Assembly: GCA_025927765.1 (NCBI GenBank)
Contig: JAICKU010000015.1
Location: forward strand, 1-57,910
Origin: Burkholderiales bacterium
GTDB lineage: Bacteria; Pseudomonadota; Gammaproteobacteria; Burkholderiales; Casimicrobiaceae
Length of the DNA stretch: 57,910 nt
Direction of reading: 5' to 3'
Under the pieces are notes generated by a model. That model made no database searches. It had not been told where the DNA came from and saw only the letters and a program-made list of their open reading frames with translations. Both the position numbers and the translations under genes were made by a program. Positions 26,540 through 36,050 of this stretch are shown piece by piece. Each line of letters opens with the position of its first letter. Within the stretch, counting starts at the first letter, position 1.

Positions 26540-27523
26540 ATGACAACGATAGCATCGCTGCCTTACGCGGAGCTCGGCCCGGAATGCGTGCAGGACGCGC
26601 TCGACAGCGTGGGCGTGCACGGCGATGGGCGCCTGCTGGCGCTGAACAGCTACGAAAACCGCGTCTACCAGGCGTGGCGCGAGGACGCGCCGCCGGTGGT
26701 GGTGAAGTTCTACCGGCCGCAGCGCTGGAGCGACGAAGAAATCCGCGAAGAGCACGCGTTCATCGACGAGCTCGCGCGCGCCGACGTGCCTGCCGTGGCG
26801 CCGCTGCGGCTGCCCGAAGACACGTTGCACCACTACGCGGGCTTTCGCTTCGCGGTGTTTCCGCGGCGCGGCGGCCGCGCGCCGGAACTCGATCGGGGCG
26901 ACACGCTGACGCAGCTCGGCCGTTACATCGCCCGCATCCACACGGTCGGCGCGGCGAAGCCGTTCGCGCACCGTCCGGCGATCACGGTCGCCACGTTCGG
27001 GGACGAATCGCGCGCGTACCTGCTCGAGCACGGCTTCGTGCCCGACGACCTCGTGGCGCCGTGGCGGGCGATCGCCGACCTCGCGCTCGACGCGACGCGT
27101 CGCATCGTCGACCGCATCGACGTGGCGGACATCCGCCTGCACGGCGACTGCCACGCGGGAAATGTGTTGTGGACCGACGCCGGCCCGCATTTCGTCGACT
27201 TCGACGACGCGCGCATGGGCCCCGCGATCCAGGACCTGTGGATGCTGCTGTCCGGCGACCGTGCCTCGATGCAGGCGCAACTTCGAAGCATCCTCGAAGG
27301 CTACGAATCGTTCCGCGACTTCGACCGCCGCGAAATTACGCTGATCGAGCCGCTGCGCACGCTGCGCCTCCTGCATTACAGCGCGTGGATCGCACGGCGC
27401 TGGAGCGACCCGGCGTTTCCCGCCGCATTCCCCTGGTTCGGCACGAACCGCTACTGGCAGGATCGGATTCTCGAGTTGCGCGAACAGGTGGGATTGATGG
27501 AGGAGCCGCCGCTGACGGTCTAG
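26540..27523 (+). CDS. srkA: SrkA/YihE-type stress-response kinase
   Basis: A 327-residue choline-kinase-fold Ser/Thr kinase. It opens with the GDGRLLALNSYENRVYQAW glycine-loop region, has VVVKFYRPQRWSDEEIREEH (Lys and Glu), the catalytic loop LHGDCHAGNVLW, and VDFDDARMGPAIQDLWML for metal binding. E. coli SrkA protects against stress-induced death. AGGAGG lies about nine bases before the ATG at 26540. An upstream ATG at 26522 would add six residues. Confidence 0.93.
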   Translation: MTTIASLPYAELGPECVQDALDSVGVHGDGRLLALNSYENRVYQAWREDAPPVVVKFYRPQRWSDEEIREEHAFIDELARADVPAVAPLRLPEDTLHHYAGFRFAVFPRRGGRAPELDRGDTLTQLGRYIARIHTVGAAKPFAHRPAITVATFGDESRAYLLEHGFVPDDLVAPWRAIADLALDATRRIVDRIDVADIRLHGDCHAGNVLWTDAGPHFVDFDDARMGPAIQDLWMLLSGDRASMQAQLRSILEGYESFRDFDRREITLIEPLRTLRLLHYSAWIARRWSDPAFPAAFPWFGTNRYWQDRILELREQVGLMEEPPLTV

Positions 27524-27574
27524 CCTGCTGTCGGTGCCTCGCCTACGCCGTTTTCAGCGTTGAGGCCTTGGCGT

Positions 27575-27593
27575 TTGTCGCCCGGCGCGACAA
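27575..27593. repeat. Inverted repeat upstream of ligD
   Basis: TTGTCGC (27575-27581) and GCGACAA (27587-27593) are perfect 7-bp arms with a five-base spacer, between srkA and ligD. It could be an operator for ligD-ku or a weak terminator of srkA; no U-run follows. Confidence 0.4.
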
Positions 27594-27651
27594 GAATGGA
27601 AGGCCCGTCAACGATCGAGTCGGGGCGGAAGGAAGAACAGCCGACACCACG

Positions 27652-30306
27652 ATGGGGCTCGAACTCTATCGCAAGAAGCGTAACTTCAGGACGACGCCCG
27701 AGCCGGCCGGTCGCGTGCACACGAAGCGCGCGCGCGAACCGGCGTTCGTGATCCAGAAGCATGCGGCGTCGCACCTGCATTACGACTTCCGGCTCGAGCA
27801 TAACGGCGTGCTGCTGAGCTGGGCGGTGCCGAAGGGGCCGAGCCTCGATCCGCGCGACAAGCGCCTCGCGATGCACGTCGAGGATCACCCGATCGAGTAC
27901 GGCGACTTCGAAGGCGTGATTCCGCCGAAGCAATACGGCTCGGGCACGGTGCTGCTGTGGGACCGCGGCACGTGGGAGCCGCAGGGCGACCCCGAAGCCG
28001 GCTACCACCAGGGCAAGCTCAAGTTCGTGCTGCACGGCGAGAAGTTGCACGGCGGCTGGATGCTGGTGAAGAGTCACGGCGGCAAGTACGACGGCGAGAA
28101 GAGCTGGCTGCTCATCAAGGAAAACGACGAATACGCGCGCCGCGGGCCCGACGCCCGCGTCGTCGACACCGAGCCGGAAAGCGTCGCCTCCGGGCGCAGC
28201 CTGGAAGCGATCGCCGCCGATCCCGACCGCGTGTGGCACTCGAACAAACCGGTCGAGGAAAACGTGCGCAGCGGCAAAGTGGCCAAGCGCAAGCTCGACC
28301 TCGGCCTGGCGAAGGTGCACGGCGCGCGCAAGGCACCGTTGCCCGACGCCATGGAAGCGGAGCTCGCGACGCTCGTCGATCAGGCGCCGGCCGGCGACGC
28401 GTGGCTGCACGAAATCAAGTTCGACGGCTATCGGATGCTCGCGCGCGTCGACGACGGCGAATGCGTGATCGTGTCGCGCAACGGCAAGGATTGGTCGTCG
28501 TCGTTCCCGACGATCGGTGACGCGCTGGTGCGCCTGCCGCTGAAGAACGCGTGGATCGACGGCGAGATCGTCGTCCTCGACGCCCACGGACGCTCGAGCT
28601 TCCAGGCACTGCAGAACGCGTTGTCGGGAGTGGTGCGCGGCAAGCTCGTCTACTGCGTGTTCGACCTGCCGTACGTCGACGGCTACGACCTGCGCGATGT
28701 CCCGCTCGACAAGCGCAAGGCGTTGCTCGCGAAGATCGTGGGCGCAGGAAGCGTGATTCGCTTCAGCGATCACGTCGTCGGCGATGGGCCCGCATTCTTT
28801 GCGCAGGCCTGCGGCCTCGGCGTCGAAGGCATCGTGTCGAAGCGCGTCGACTCGCGCTACGTGGCAACGCGAAGCCGCGACTGGCAGAAGGTCAAGTGCG
28901 GGATGCGCCAGGAGTTCGTGATCGGCGGCTACACCGATCCGCAAGGATCGCGTACGGGCTTCGGCGCGCTGCTGCTCGGCGTGTACGACGGCAATGCGCT
29001 GCGCTACTGCGGCAAGGTCGGCACGGGCTTCAACGACGCCACGCTGAAGACGCTCGCTGCCGAGCTCGAGGAGCTCGCGATCGACGAGCCCGCGTTCGTG
29101 AACCCGCCCACAGGCGCCGAAGCGCGGCGTGCGCATTGGGTGCGGCCGGAGCTCGTCGCCGAAGTGTCGTTCACCGAATGGACGCGCGACGGCACGCTAC
29201 GCCATCCGTCGTTCCAGGGACTGCGCGAGGACAAGCCGGCGCGGCAGGTCGTACGCGAAGCGCCGAGCGAGGCGACGGACGCGCCGCCGCCCGAAGCGCC
29301 GGTCGCGAAGACCCGCAGCGAGGCGGTTGCGAAACCGAAGTCGTCTCGCGCCACGCGCGCGCGGAAGACGACGGCGTCACGGCACGATGATGCGAAGGAT
29401 ACCGTCGCAGGCATCGCGATCAGCAATCCCGACAAGGTGCTCTACCCCGAGGCGGGCATCACCAAGCTCGACGTCGCGCACTATTACGACGCCGTCGGCA
29501 AGCTGATCGTGCCGCAGCTTTGCGACCGGCCGCTCACGCTCGTACGCTGCCCCAACGGCTGGGACAAGCCGTGCTTCTACCAGAAACATGCGAACGAAGC
29601 GGTGTCAGAGCACATCGAGCGCATCGACATCCGCGACGGCGGTGGCGTGCAGCCGTACATGATGGCGAACAGCGTCGAAGCCGTCGTCGCGCTGCTGCAG
29701 ATGGGCGTGATCGAGATGCACCCGTGGGGGTCGCGTGCGCCGCATCTCGATCGGCCCGACCGGCTGATCTTCGACTTCGATCCGGACGAAGCGCTCGACT
29801 ACGAGCCGCTCGTCGAAGGCGTCACGGTGCTGCGCAAGCTGCTCGACACGCTCGAGCTCGAGGCGTTCCTGAAGACAACCGGCGGCAAGGGCGTGCACGT
29901 CGTGGTGCCGATCGAGCCGACGCGAACTTGGGACGATGCGAAGGAGTTCTGCCGCGCCGTCGCCGACATGATCGTCAAGGCGTTTCCGGATCGCTATACG
30001 GCGAGCATGGCCAAGGCGCGGCGGCCCGGGCGCATCTTCATCGACTACCTGCGCAACGTCGAAGGCGCGACGGCCGTCGCGGCGTATTCGGTGCGCGCGA
30101 AGGCGCGTGCGCCGGTGTCGATGCCGATCGACTGGAGCGAGCTGTCGCACGACGTGCGCTTCGACCGATTCAACGTGAAGAACGTCCCGGAGATCGTCGC
30201 GAAGCGCAAACGCGATCCATGGGCGCGCATGCCGCGCGTGCGGCAGGCATTGACCGACGAGATGCTCGCGCGTGTGGGCGCGAAGGTCCCGTCGACGAGG
30301 AGATGA
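27652..30306 (+). CDS. ligD: Multidomain ATP-dependent DNA ligase LigD
   Basis: An 884-residue NHEJ ligase in the order phosphoesterase-ligase-polymerase. The PE domain (residues about 32-160) has HLHYDFRLEHNG, SWAVPKGPS and HPIEYGDFEG. The ligase domain (about 220-525) has the nucleotidyl lysine Lys256 in HEIKFDGYR, then IDGEIV and VSKRVDSRY. A basic Ala/Lys/Arg linker (about 530-580) precedes the AEP polymerase domain (about 580-870) with ISNPDKVLYPEAG and catalytic aspartates in FDFDPDE. Its stop overlaps the ku start region, consistent with one NHEJ unit. Confidence 0.96.
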   Translation: MGLELYRKKRNFRTTPEPAGRVHTKRAREPAFVIQKHAASHLHYDFRLEHNGVLLSWAVPKGPSLDPRDKRLAMHVEDHPIEYGDFEGVIPPKQYGSGTVLLWDRGTWEPQGDPEAGYHQGKLKFVLHGEKLHGGWMLVKSHGGKYDGEKSWLLIKENDEYARRGPDARVVDTEPESVASGRSLEAIAADPDRVWHSNKPVEENVRSGKVAKRKLDLGLAKVHGARKAPLPDAMEAELATLVDQAPAGDAWLHEIKFDGYRMLARVDDGECVIVSRNGKDWSSSFPTIGDALVRLPLKNAWIDGEIVVLDAHGRSSFQALQNALSGVVRGKLVYCVFDLPYVDGYDLRDVPLDKRKALLAKIVGAGSVIRFSDHVVGDGPAFFAQACGLGVEGIVSKRVDSRYVATRSRDWQKVKCGMRQEFVIGGYTDPQGSRTGFGALLLGVYDGNALRYCGKVGTGFNDATLKTLAAELEELAIDEPAFVNPPTGAEARRAHWVRPELVAEVSFTEWTRDGTLRHPSFQGLREDKPARQVVREAPSEATDAPPPEAPVAKTRSEAVAKPKSSRATRARKTTASRHDDAKDTVAGIAISNPDKVLYPEAGITKLDVAHYYDAVGKLIVPQLCDRPLTLVRCPNGWDKPCFYQKHANEAVSEHIERIDIRDGGGVQPYMMANSVEAVVALLQMGVIEMHPWGSRAPHLDRPDRLIFDFDPDEALDYEPLVEGVTVLRKLLDTLELEAFLKTTGGKGVHVVVPIEPTRTWDDAKEFCRAVADMIVKAFPDRYTASMAKARRPGRIFIDYLRNVEGATAVAAYSVRAKARAPVSMPIDWSELSHDVRFDRFNVKNVPEIVAKRKRDPWARMPRVRQALTDEMLARVGAKVPSTRR

Positions 30307-30308
30307 CG

Positions 30309-31283
30309 ATGGCACGGGCAATCTGGAAAGGCACGATCAGCTTCGGTCTCGTCAACGTCCCGGTCGAGCTCTACCCCGCGTCGCAGTCGCAGACGCTCTC
30401 GTTCACGATGCTCGACAAGCGCGACTTCAGCCCGGTGGGCTACAAGCGTTACAACAAGACCACCGGTGGGGAAGTGCCGTGGAACGACATCGTCAAGGGC
30501 TACGAGTACGAGAAGGACCAGTACGTGGTGATGAGCGACGAGGACTTTCGCCGCGCGAACGCGCAGCAGGCGAAGTCGGTGGAAATCTCGACGTTCGTCG
30601 ACGCGCGCAGCATCCCGCCGCAGTACTTCGAGACGCCGTACTACCTGGTGCCCGGTGAGCGCGGGCAGAAGGTCTACGCGCTGCTGCGCGAGACGATGCG
30701 CGAGACCGGCAAGGTCGGCGTCGGACAGGTGGTGATCCGCACGACGCACCATCTCGCGGCCGTCGTCCCGGTGGGCCCAGCGCTGATGATGATCACGCTG
30801 CGCTATGCGGACGAAATCCGGCCGCAGAAGGAGTTCGATTTCCCGCCCGAGTCGTTGAAGAGCGCCGGCGTGACGCCGAAGGAGCTCGACCTCGCGAAGC
30901 GGCTGATCGACGACATGGCCGGCGATTGGGACCCGAACGCGTTCGAGGACACGTACAACGAAGACCTGATGGCGCGCATCGAAGACAAGATCAAGCGCGG
31001 GGAAACGCATCTTCTGACCAAGCCCGAGGCCGAGGCCGGCGAAGGCCGCAGCGCGCAGGTGATCGACCTGATGGAGCTCCTGAAGCGCAGCATCGACAAG
31101 ACGAGCGAGCGCGCACCTGCACGCAAGCGGTCCGCGAAGAGCTCGGAAGCAGCCAACGAGGAAGAGGCCACGCCGGCGGAGGAAGCGCGGCCGCCTGCCG
31201 CAGCGCGCGCGCGCAAGGTCACGACGGCGAGCAAGGCAGCAGCGGCCGAGCGCAAGCCGGCGACCAAGCGCAAGCGCGCGTAA
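30309..31283 (+). CDS. ku: Ku protein, NHEJ DNA-end binding
   Basis: A 324-residue Ku homologue that binds double-strand ends and recruits LigD. The N-terminus MARAIWKGTISFGLVNVPVE is the family signature, followed by the beta-barrel ring to about residue 255. The C-terminal 70 residues form a long Lys/Ala-rich tail (ARKRSAKSS ... KPATKRKRA), as in Ku proteins that also contact intact DNA. The ATG at 30309 has GAGGAG seven bases upstream; the ATG at 30303, overlapping the ligD stop as ATGA, is too close to it. Confidence 0.95.
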   Translation: MARAIWKGTISFGLVNVPVELYPASQSQTLSFTMLDKRDFSPVGYKRYNKTTGGEVPWNDIVKGYEYEKDQYVVMSDEDFRRANAQQAKSVEISTFVDARSIPPQYFETPYYLVPGERGQKVYALLRETMRETGKVGVGQVVIRTTHHLAAVVPVGPALMMITLRYADEIRPQKEFDFPPESLKSAGVTPKELDLAKRLIDDMAGDWDPNAFEDTYNEDLMARIEDKIKRGETHLLTKPEAEAGEGRSAQVIDLMELLKRSIDKTSERAPARKRSAKSSEAANEEEATPAEEARPPAAARARKVTTASKAAAAERKPATKRKRA

Positions 31284-31307
31284 CGCCGCGTTGCATGCAG
31301 TGTGACG

Positions 31308-32078
31308 ATGGCGGACCAGAAGTGGCCACAAGTGCTGTGGATCGTCCGCCACGGGCAAAGCGCCGGCAACGTGGCGCGCGAGCTCGCGGAAGCGGCGTAC
31401 GAGCCGCTGATCGACGTCGCCACGCGCGACGTGGACACGCCGCTGTCGGAACTCGGCGAGCGACAGGCGATCGCGCTCGGCCGCTGGTTCGGGGCGATGC
31501 CGCTCGACGCGCAGCCGAACGTCGTGCTGTGCTCGCCGTACGTGCGCGCCGTGCAGACGACGGACCTCCTGCTCGACGCCGCCGGCATCGACGAGGCCCG
31601 CGTCGCGCATCGTCGCGACGAGCGGCTGCGTGAAAAGGAATTCGGGCTCCTCGACCGGTTGACGAAGCTCGGCATCCGCCAGAAGTATCCCGAGCTCGCG
31701 GAACAGCGTGCGCACGTCGGCAAGTTCTATTTCCGCCCGCCGGGCGGCGAGAGCTGGTGCGACGTGATCCTGCGCCTGCGCAGCCTGCTCGACACGCTGA
31801 CGCGCGAATACCGGCGCGAGCGCGTGCTGATCGTCGCGCATCAGGTGATCGTCAATTGCCTGCGCTACCTCTTCGAGCGGCTGAGCGAAGCGGAGATCAT
31901 GGCGATCGATCGCGCTGCCGACGTGCCGAACTGCGCCGTCACGTCGTATGTGTTCGATCCGCGCGCCGGCCGCGCGGGCAAGCTCGTGCTGCAACTCGTC
32001 AACTTCGTCGCACCGCTCGAGGAAGCCGGTGCACGCGTCACGGCCGCTCCGGATGTGCCCGGCGCGCCGAAATCGTGA
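31308..32078 (+). CDS. Histidine phosphatase-family protein
   Basis: A 256-residue phosphoglycerate-mutase-like enzyme. The phosphohistidine lies in IVRHGQSAGNVARE, the acid in PPGGESWCDVILR and the second His in VLIVAHQVIVNCL. An internal SPYVRAVQTTDLLL is also typical. The start is the ATG at 31308; a GTG at 31302 is possible. It follows ku by 24 bases and may be co-transcribed with the NHEJ genes, though a role there is not known. Confidence 0.9.
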   Translation: MADQKWPQVLWIVRHGQSAGNVARELAEAAYEPLIDVATRDVDTPLSELGERQAIALGRWFGAMPLDAQPNVVLCSPYVRAVQTTDLLLDAAGIDEARVAHRRDERLREKEFGLLDRLTKLGIRQKYPELAEQRAHVGKFYFRPPGGESWCDVILRLRSLLDTLTREYRRERVLIVAHQVIVNCLRYLFERLSEAEIMAIDRAADVPNCAVTSYVFDPRAGRAGKLVLQLVNFVAPLEEAGARVTAAPDVPGAPKS

Positions 32079-32140
32079 CGGAGCGTCGGGCCCCTTGGTA
32101 GGACGAAGGCCGACGGTGCGAAGCGTCGAACGCTGATGGC

Positions 32141-32155
32141 CGCACACGGTGTGCG
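32141..32155. repeat. Small hairpin after the phosphatase gene
   Basis: CGCACAC-G-GTGTGCG is a perfect 7-bp inverted repeat 63 bases after the phosphatase stop codon. No U-run follows. It may act as a weak terminator or an operator of the next gene. Confidence 0.3.
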
Positions 32156-32209
32156 CCGCAAAGATGACGGCGCGTCCAACTGTTCGCGATTCCCTCGCAG
32201 GAGAACCCA

Positions 32210-32995
32210 ATGCGCGTCCTTCGCATGCTGCTCGCCGCCCTCGCCTTCGCATCGCTCACGTCCGCCGTGCGCGCGTCGTCGGGAACGAACTTCAGTGATC
32301 AATGGTGGAACCCGAACGAGTCGGGCTGGGGCCTGTCCGTGCTGCAGCAGGCCGACGTCCTGTTCATCGACCTCTTCGTGTACGGGCCCGACGGCCGGCC
32401 CACGTGGTACACGGCAGCGCTCGACTTCCAGCCGCAGTTTCCGAACCGCATCGTGTTCTCGGGCGATCTCGCCGCGACGGCCGGGCCATGGTTCGGCGGC
32501 TTCTTCAATCCGGCCTTCGTTGCGGTCGGCAAGGTCGGGACGATCACGTTCGAGGCCACCAGCACCGACACGGCAGCGCTGACCTACTCCGTCAACGGCG
32601 TCGTGGTGTCGAAGGCCATCCAGCGGCAGCTGTGGGCGTACGAGCACTTCACGGGCAGTTACTACGGCGGCCTCGTCTACGACCAGAGCGGCTGCGTCAA
32701 CCCAACGGACAACGGGCACGTCGAGGAACTGGGCGCCTTCCAGATCACGCACGCGGCTGACAACACGTTCACGCTCGCGCTGCAGTCGAATTACGGCACG
32801 TGCACGGTCACGGGCAACTACAGCCAGCTCGGCCACATGGGTACGGTCGACGCGAACTACGCGTGCTCATACGGCATCAACGGCACGATGACGCTCTACG
32901 AGCTCGAGCGCACCGGCGCGGGCATGACGGGACGGTTCATCGCCCAGAACAATGCCTGCCAGGTCGCCGGGAGGTTGGGTGGCGTCGAGCGCTGA
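32210..32995 (+). CDS. Exported WWNPxESGWG-motif protein
   Basis: A 261-residue secreted protein with a clear signal peptide (RMLLAALAFASLTSAVRAS). The mature part opens FSDQWWNPNESGWGLSVLQQ, then FIDLFVYGPDGRPTWYTAAL, a motif seen repeatedly in uncharacterised exported proteins of beta- and gammaproteobacteria. Four cysteines in the C-terminal half could form disulfides. AGGAGA lies five bases before the ATG. It is monocistronic, ending in a strong hairpin. Function unknown. Confidence 0.75.
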   Translation: MRVLRMLLAALAFASLTSAVRASSGTNFSDQWWNPNESGWGLSVLQQADVLFIDLFVYGPDGRPTWYTAALDFQPQFPNRIVFSGDLAATAGPWFGGFFNPAFVAVGKVGTITFEATSTDTAALTYSVNGVVVSKAIQRQLWAYEHFTGSYYGGLVYDQSGCVNPTDNGHVEELGAFQITHAADNTFTLALQSNYGTCTVTGNYSQLGHMGTVDANYACSYGINGTMTLYELERTGAGMTGRFIAQNNACQVAGRLGGVER

Positions 32996-33003
32996 CGCAA
33001 AAT

Positions 33004-33035
33004 GGAAATGCCGGCGCACCGGCGCCGGCATTTCC
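33004..33035. terminator. Strong 14-bp hairpin between convergent genes
   Basis: GGAAATGCCGGCGC (33004-33017) and GCGCCGGCATTTCC (33022-33035) form a perfect 14-bp stem with a four-base loop, 8 bases after one gene's stop and 18 before the convergent one's. It probably terminates both; no U-run is seen. Confidence 0.65.
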
Positions 33036-33053
33036 AGGGACTACCGGGATCGG

Positions 33054-34262
33054 TCAGGCCGAAACCGCGACCACGCCGATCGTGTTGCCGTTCTTGTTGA
33101 CCGGATTGAGACCCGGGTTGATCGCGCACAAGCCGACGTTGTACGTCGCGGCGGGCACGGTCGCAGAGCCCGACGCGAATACGGTCGACGGTGTGCTCGT
33201 GACTGTCGCGGCTGTCGCCGTACCCATCGGCACGACGGGACCCGGACCGGCCTGGTTCTGGTAGCACACGCCCACGCTGACCGACTTCGAGCCGGAGTTG
33301 ACGGCGAACACGCCGCTGCCGCTCGACGTGATCGTCGCCTGCGCGACGAGCACGATGTCCGACGCGACGGGCCCGAGGAACACGAACGTGTTCTGGTTCG
33401 AGCCGAGCGAATTGAGCGTGCCCTGCCACTGGCTCGTGAGCGGCTGCTGCACGACCTGCAGCGTCGCATCCTTGGCGATCCGGAAGTCGGCGCCAAGGCT
33501 CGCGCTGTCCTGCACGGTGCAGAAGCCGGCGAGCTTCAGCGACGTAAGGCTCGTGCGCGTGAATTCCGCACGCACGTTCGCGTAGTCACCCGCCGGCACG
33601 CCGGCGCTTGCGAACACGTCGAGATAGCGCGTTTGCTCGAATGCGTTGAGGCTGCCCGAAATCGTATTGCCGAGTTGCGCACCCGTGGTGCCGTCGTAGA
33701 GCTTGAGGTCGTACGTGGTCGGCCCTTCGAGGCTTGCTGCGAAGCAGTTCGTCTGGTAGCCCGGCGCCGTGGTGCCGCTCCGAAGGCCGGTGACGTGCGA
33801 CACCGCGCTCGTGAAGTTGGCGGCCGGGAAGGCCTCGATCGAAAAGCCCTGCGCGTTGTTGTTCTCGGTGCGCGAGTAGCCGAGCAGCGCATTCGTGGCG
33901 GCCGCATCCGACACCATCAGGATGCCGAAATGGCTCCCATCCTCGAGCGTGCATTTCTCCGCCAGCGTGAACTCGATGCTCGTGTTGGCGGGCACGACGA
34001 CGTCCGCGCACGTATGCGCGCCGGGCGTGGGCACGTTGTTGGCGTCGAAGTAATCGAGGTTCGCGGTGACGTCGGCCGCGCCCGGGTTGTAAAGCGTGAT
34101 GTGGCCGGTGAACGTCGAAGTGCTGGCCACGACGGGGAACACGAGCGTGGTCGAGGCGCCGAATGCGGTTTGCGCGTTCGCACTTCCGCAAAGCGCGAGG
34201 CCGAGCGCGACACCGACGACCAACTGCCGGCCCGATGCCGGCGTACGTTTATTCTGGTTCAT
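33054..34262 (-). CDS. Exported protein of unknown function
   Basis: A 402-residue protein. The signal peptide (RQLVVGVALGLALCGSANAQ) is cleaved near AQT. The mature protein is rich in Ser, Thr, Gly and Ala, almost without Lys, and looks all-beta: FTGHITLYNPGAADVTANLD, FGILMVSDAA, YVGLCAINPG-like strands near the end. GGGAGGG nine bases upstream fixes the ATG at 34262 over the ATG at 34280. No sorting signal or lipobox is present. A cell-surface or secreted adhesin-like role is possible; I do not recognise a family. Confidence 0.7.
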   Translation of the reverse strand: MNQNKRTPASGRQLVVGVALGLALCGSANAQTAFGASTTLVFPVVASTSTFTGHITLYNPGAADVTANLDYFDANNVPTPGAHTCADVVVPANTSIEFTLAEKCTLEDGSHFGILMVSDAAATNALLGYSRTENNNAQGFSIEAFPAANFTSAVSHVTGLRSGTTAPGYQTNCFAASLEGPTTYDLKLYDGTTGAQLGNTISGSLNAFEQTRYLDVFASAGVPAGDYANVRAEFTRTSLTSLKLAGFCTVQDSASLGADFRIAKDATLQVVQQPLTSQWQGTLNSLGSNQNTFVFLGPVASDIVLVAQATITSSGSGVFAVNSGSKSVSVGVCYQNQAGPGPVVPMGTATAATVTSTPSTVFASGSATVPAATYNVGLCAINPGLNPVNKNGNTIGVVAVSA

Positions 34263-34415
34263 GAACAATCGCCCTCCCATGGCGAGTAAGTTAGCGGTGA
34301 CCGGAAAAGCAATAAGCAGGCCACCCATCGAACCAACGCTGACGCGCCCGCGCCGCATGCCTCGTGCCGACGCGTTATCCTCGAACCTCGCGATCAGCGC
34401 GACGAAACGGCGGTG

Positions 34416-36050
34416 ATGGACGCAAAACGACGACGTGATTTTCTGAAGGCCTCGGCCGCGCTCGCGGGCGCGGCCGCATCGAGCGGCATCGCGGTCGCGG
34501 CAAGCGCACAGGGCGCGCCCGTGCTCGACAAGCCCCCGCGGGTCAAGCCCCTGCGGCGAAACCCGGGAACGGCGATCAACTTCACCGAGGGCGTGCCGGC
34601 GCGGGTGAGCGTCGCGCACTTGCTGCCCCCGGGCGCCGACCGGTATCACGGCGGCTACTACGACATGATCCCGGGCAGCGTGAGCGTCGCCGACTTCATT
34701 CAAGGCATCAGTTTCGATCCGGCGACGCTTGAAATCGTTTACGACGGCAGCCCGCTCGCCGCCAACTCGTATAACGGCAAGCTCCTCGCGGCGAATCCCA
34801 ACACGTCGTATTTCGTTGGCGCCGAAACGGGTCCCTACAACGCGCATTGGCCCTATCCGCCCACGGAAGTCCCCATTCCACAGGCGAAGCTCGTAGGCGG
34901 CGTGTGGACCCAGCAGGCGATCACCAACGCATGCAAGCACACGCGGCCGCGTTTCTGTCCTCTCGACGGCAAAGTGCATATCTTCGGCGGCGACTACTCG
35001 TCGATCGGCGTGCTCGGTGCAGGGCAGAACGGGCGAATGCTGATGTGGAACGTCGATCCGGTGACAGGCGCGTGGGGTCTCGACTACCCGCCGAAGGGTC
35101 GTCCCGGCGAAGACATGCCGCTGTCGACCGACCTCATGGGCTACGCGTGGGACAACGCACGCGGATTGTGGTGGGTGATGTTCGGGTCGTGCCGTGCGGG
35201 TTACGCATCGGAAGCGGCGTGGAAGGCCGACGGCGGCCTTGCGAACGCTTGGCCCAAGGACGCGAACGATCCGTCGCCACTGCCGCTATTCGTCTTCGAT
35301 CCGAAGCTCCCGCAACCGAAATACCGGCTGCTTCCCGTGAACACCGCATGGCCGGGAAGCAAGGTCATCGCGGAGATCGTGTACGACGAGACGAGCCGGC
35401 GCATCTACGCGATGGAACCCGGACAAAACGGCCCGCTCGTCCATTGGCTCGACACGGCGCCGTTCGATTCGGATCCCTCGAGGCTGGCCTGGCAATCCGA
35501 CGACATCGACCTCGGCATCATGTCGTCGACGAACCTGACGGGCACCGACAAGCATCGCTACATCGCTGGAAACACGCACTCGCCGATGCACGTGGACGAC
35601 GCCACGCGGCGGTTGTATTTCATCGACTCGCGCTCCCCGGCGGTGCTCGCGTTGACGCTGCCTGGGCATCCGCGCGGCGAGCACCAGGTCGAACTCGTCG
35701 TCGATCTGCCGGGCATGCCCGACATGACGACGGTGTCGCAGGGCCTGACGGGGTGCGCATCGAGCCCGTTCGTGTGGATTCCCGAGCATCGCGTGCTCGT
35801 GCTGATGACCGAGCCCGTCAAGCACATGGTCGGCCCGCAAACGAACAGCTACACGATCGACGTCGATCGCAAGGCGATTTCGGAAGGGCCACGCTTTCCG
35901 AATCGCGAGGATGGGCGACCCTGGTTTCCAGGCGCAGGAGTCTGGTATCCGCCCACGCAGGAACTCATGCTCTACGCATTCTTCACGGATGAATTCGGGA
36001 CGCCCTTCACGACGCCCCAGACGTTCCTTCGCTACAAATGGTTGGCTTGA
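34416..36050 (+). CDS. Tat-exported protein, propeller-like, unknown function
   Basis: A 544-residue protein with a twin-arginine signal: KRRRDFLKASAALAGAAASS, followed by an alanine-rich stretch and ASAQG cleavage region. Repeated short beta motifs such as VHIFGGDYSSIGVLG, GRMLMWNVDPVTGAWGLDYP, RRIYAMEPGQNG and RRLYFIDSRSPAVLAL suggest a beta-propeller. Export in a folded state is implied by the Tat signal, perhaps with a cofactor. The next gene starts immediately after the stop codon. Substrate or function is unknown. Confidence 0.7.
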   Translation: MDAKRRRDFLKASAALAGAAASSGIAVAASAQGAPVLDKPPRVKPLRRNPGTAINFTEGVPARVSVAHLLPPGADRYHGGYYDMIPGSVSVADFIQGISFDPATLEIVYDGSPLAANSYNGKLLAANPNTSYFVGAETGPYNAHWPYPPTEVPIPQAKLVGGVWTQQAITNACKHTRPRFCPLDGKVHIFGGDYSSIGVLGAGQNGRMLMWNVDPVTGAWGLDYPPKGRPGEDMPLSTDLMGYAWDNARGLWWVMFGSCRAGYASEAAWKADGGLANAWPKDANDPSPLPLFVFDPKLPQPKYRLLPVNTAWPGSKVIAEIVYDETSRRIYAMEPGQNGPLVHWLDTAPFDSDPSRLAWQSDDIDLGIMSSTNLTGTDKHRYIAGNTHSPMHVDDATRRLYFIDSRSPAVLALTLPGHPRGEHQVELVVDLPGMPDMTTVSQGLTGCASSPFVWIPEHRVLVLMTEPVKHMVGPQTNSYTIDVDRKAISEGPRFPNREDGRPWFPGAGVWYPPTQELMLYAFFTDEFGTPFTTPQTFLRYKWLA

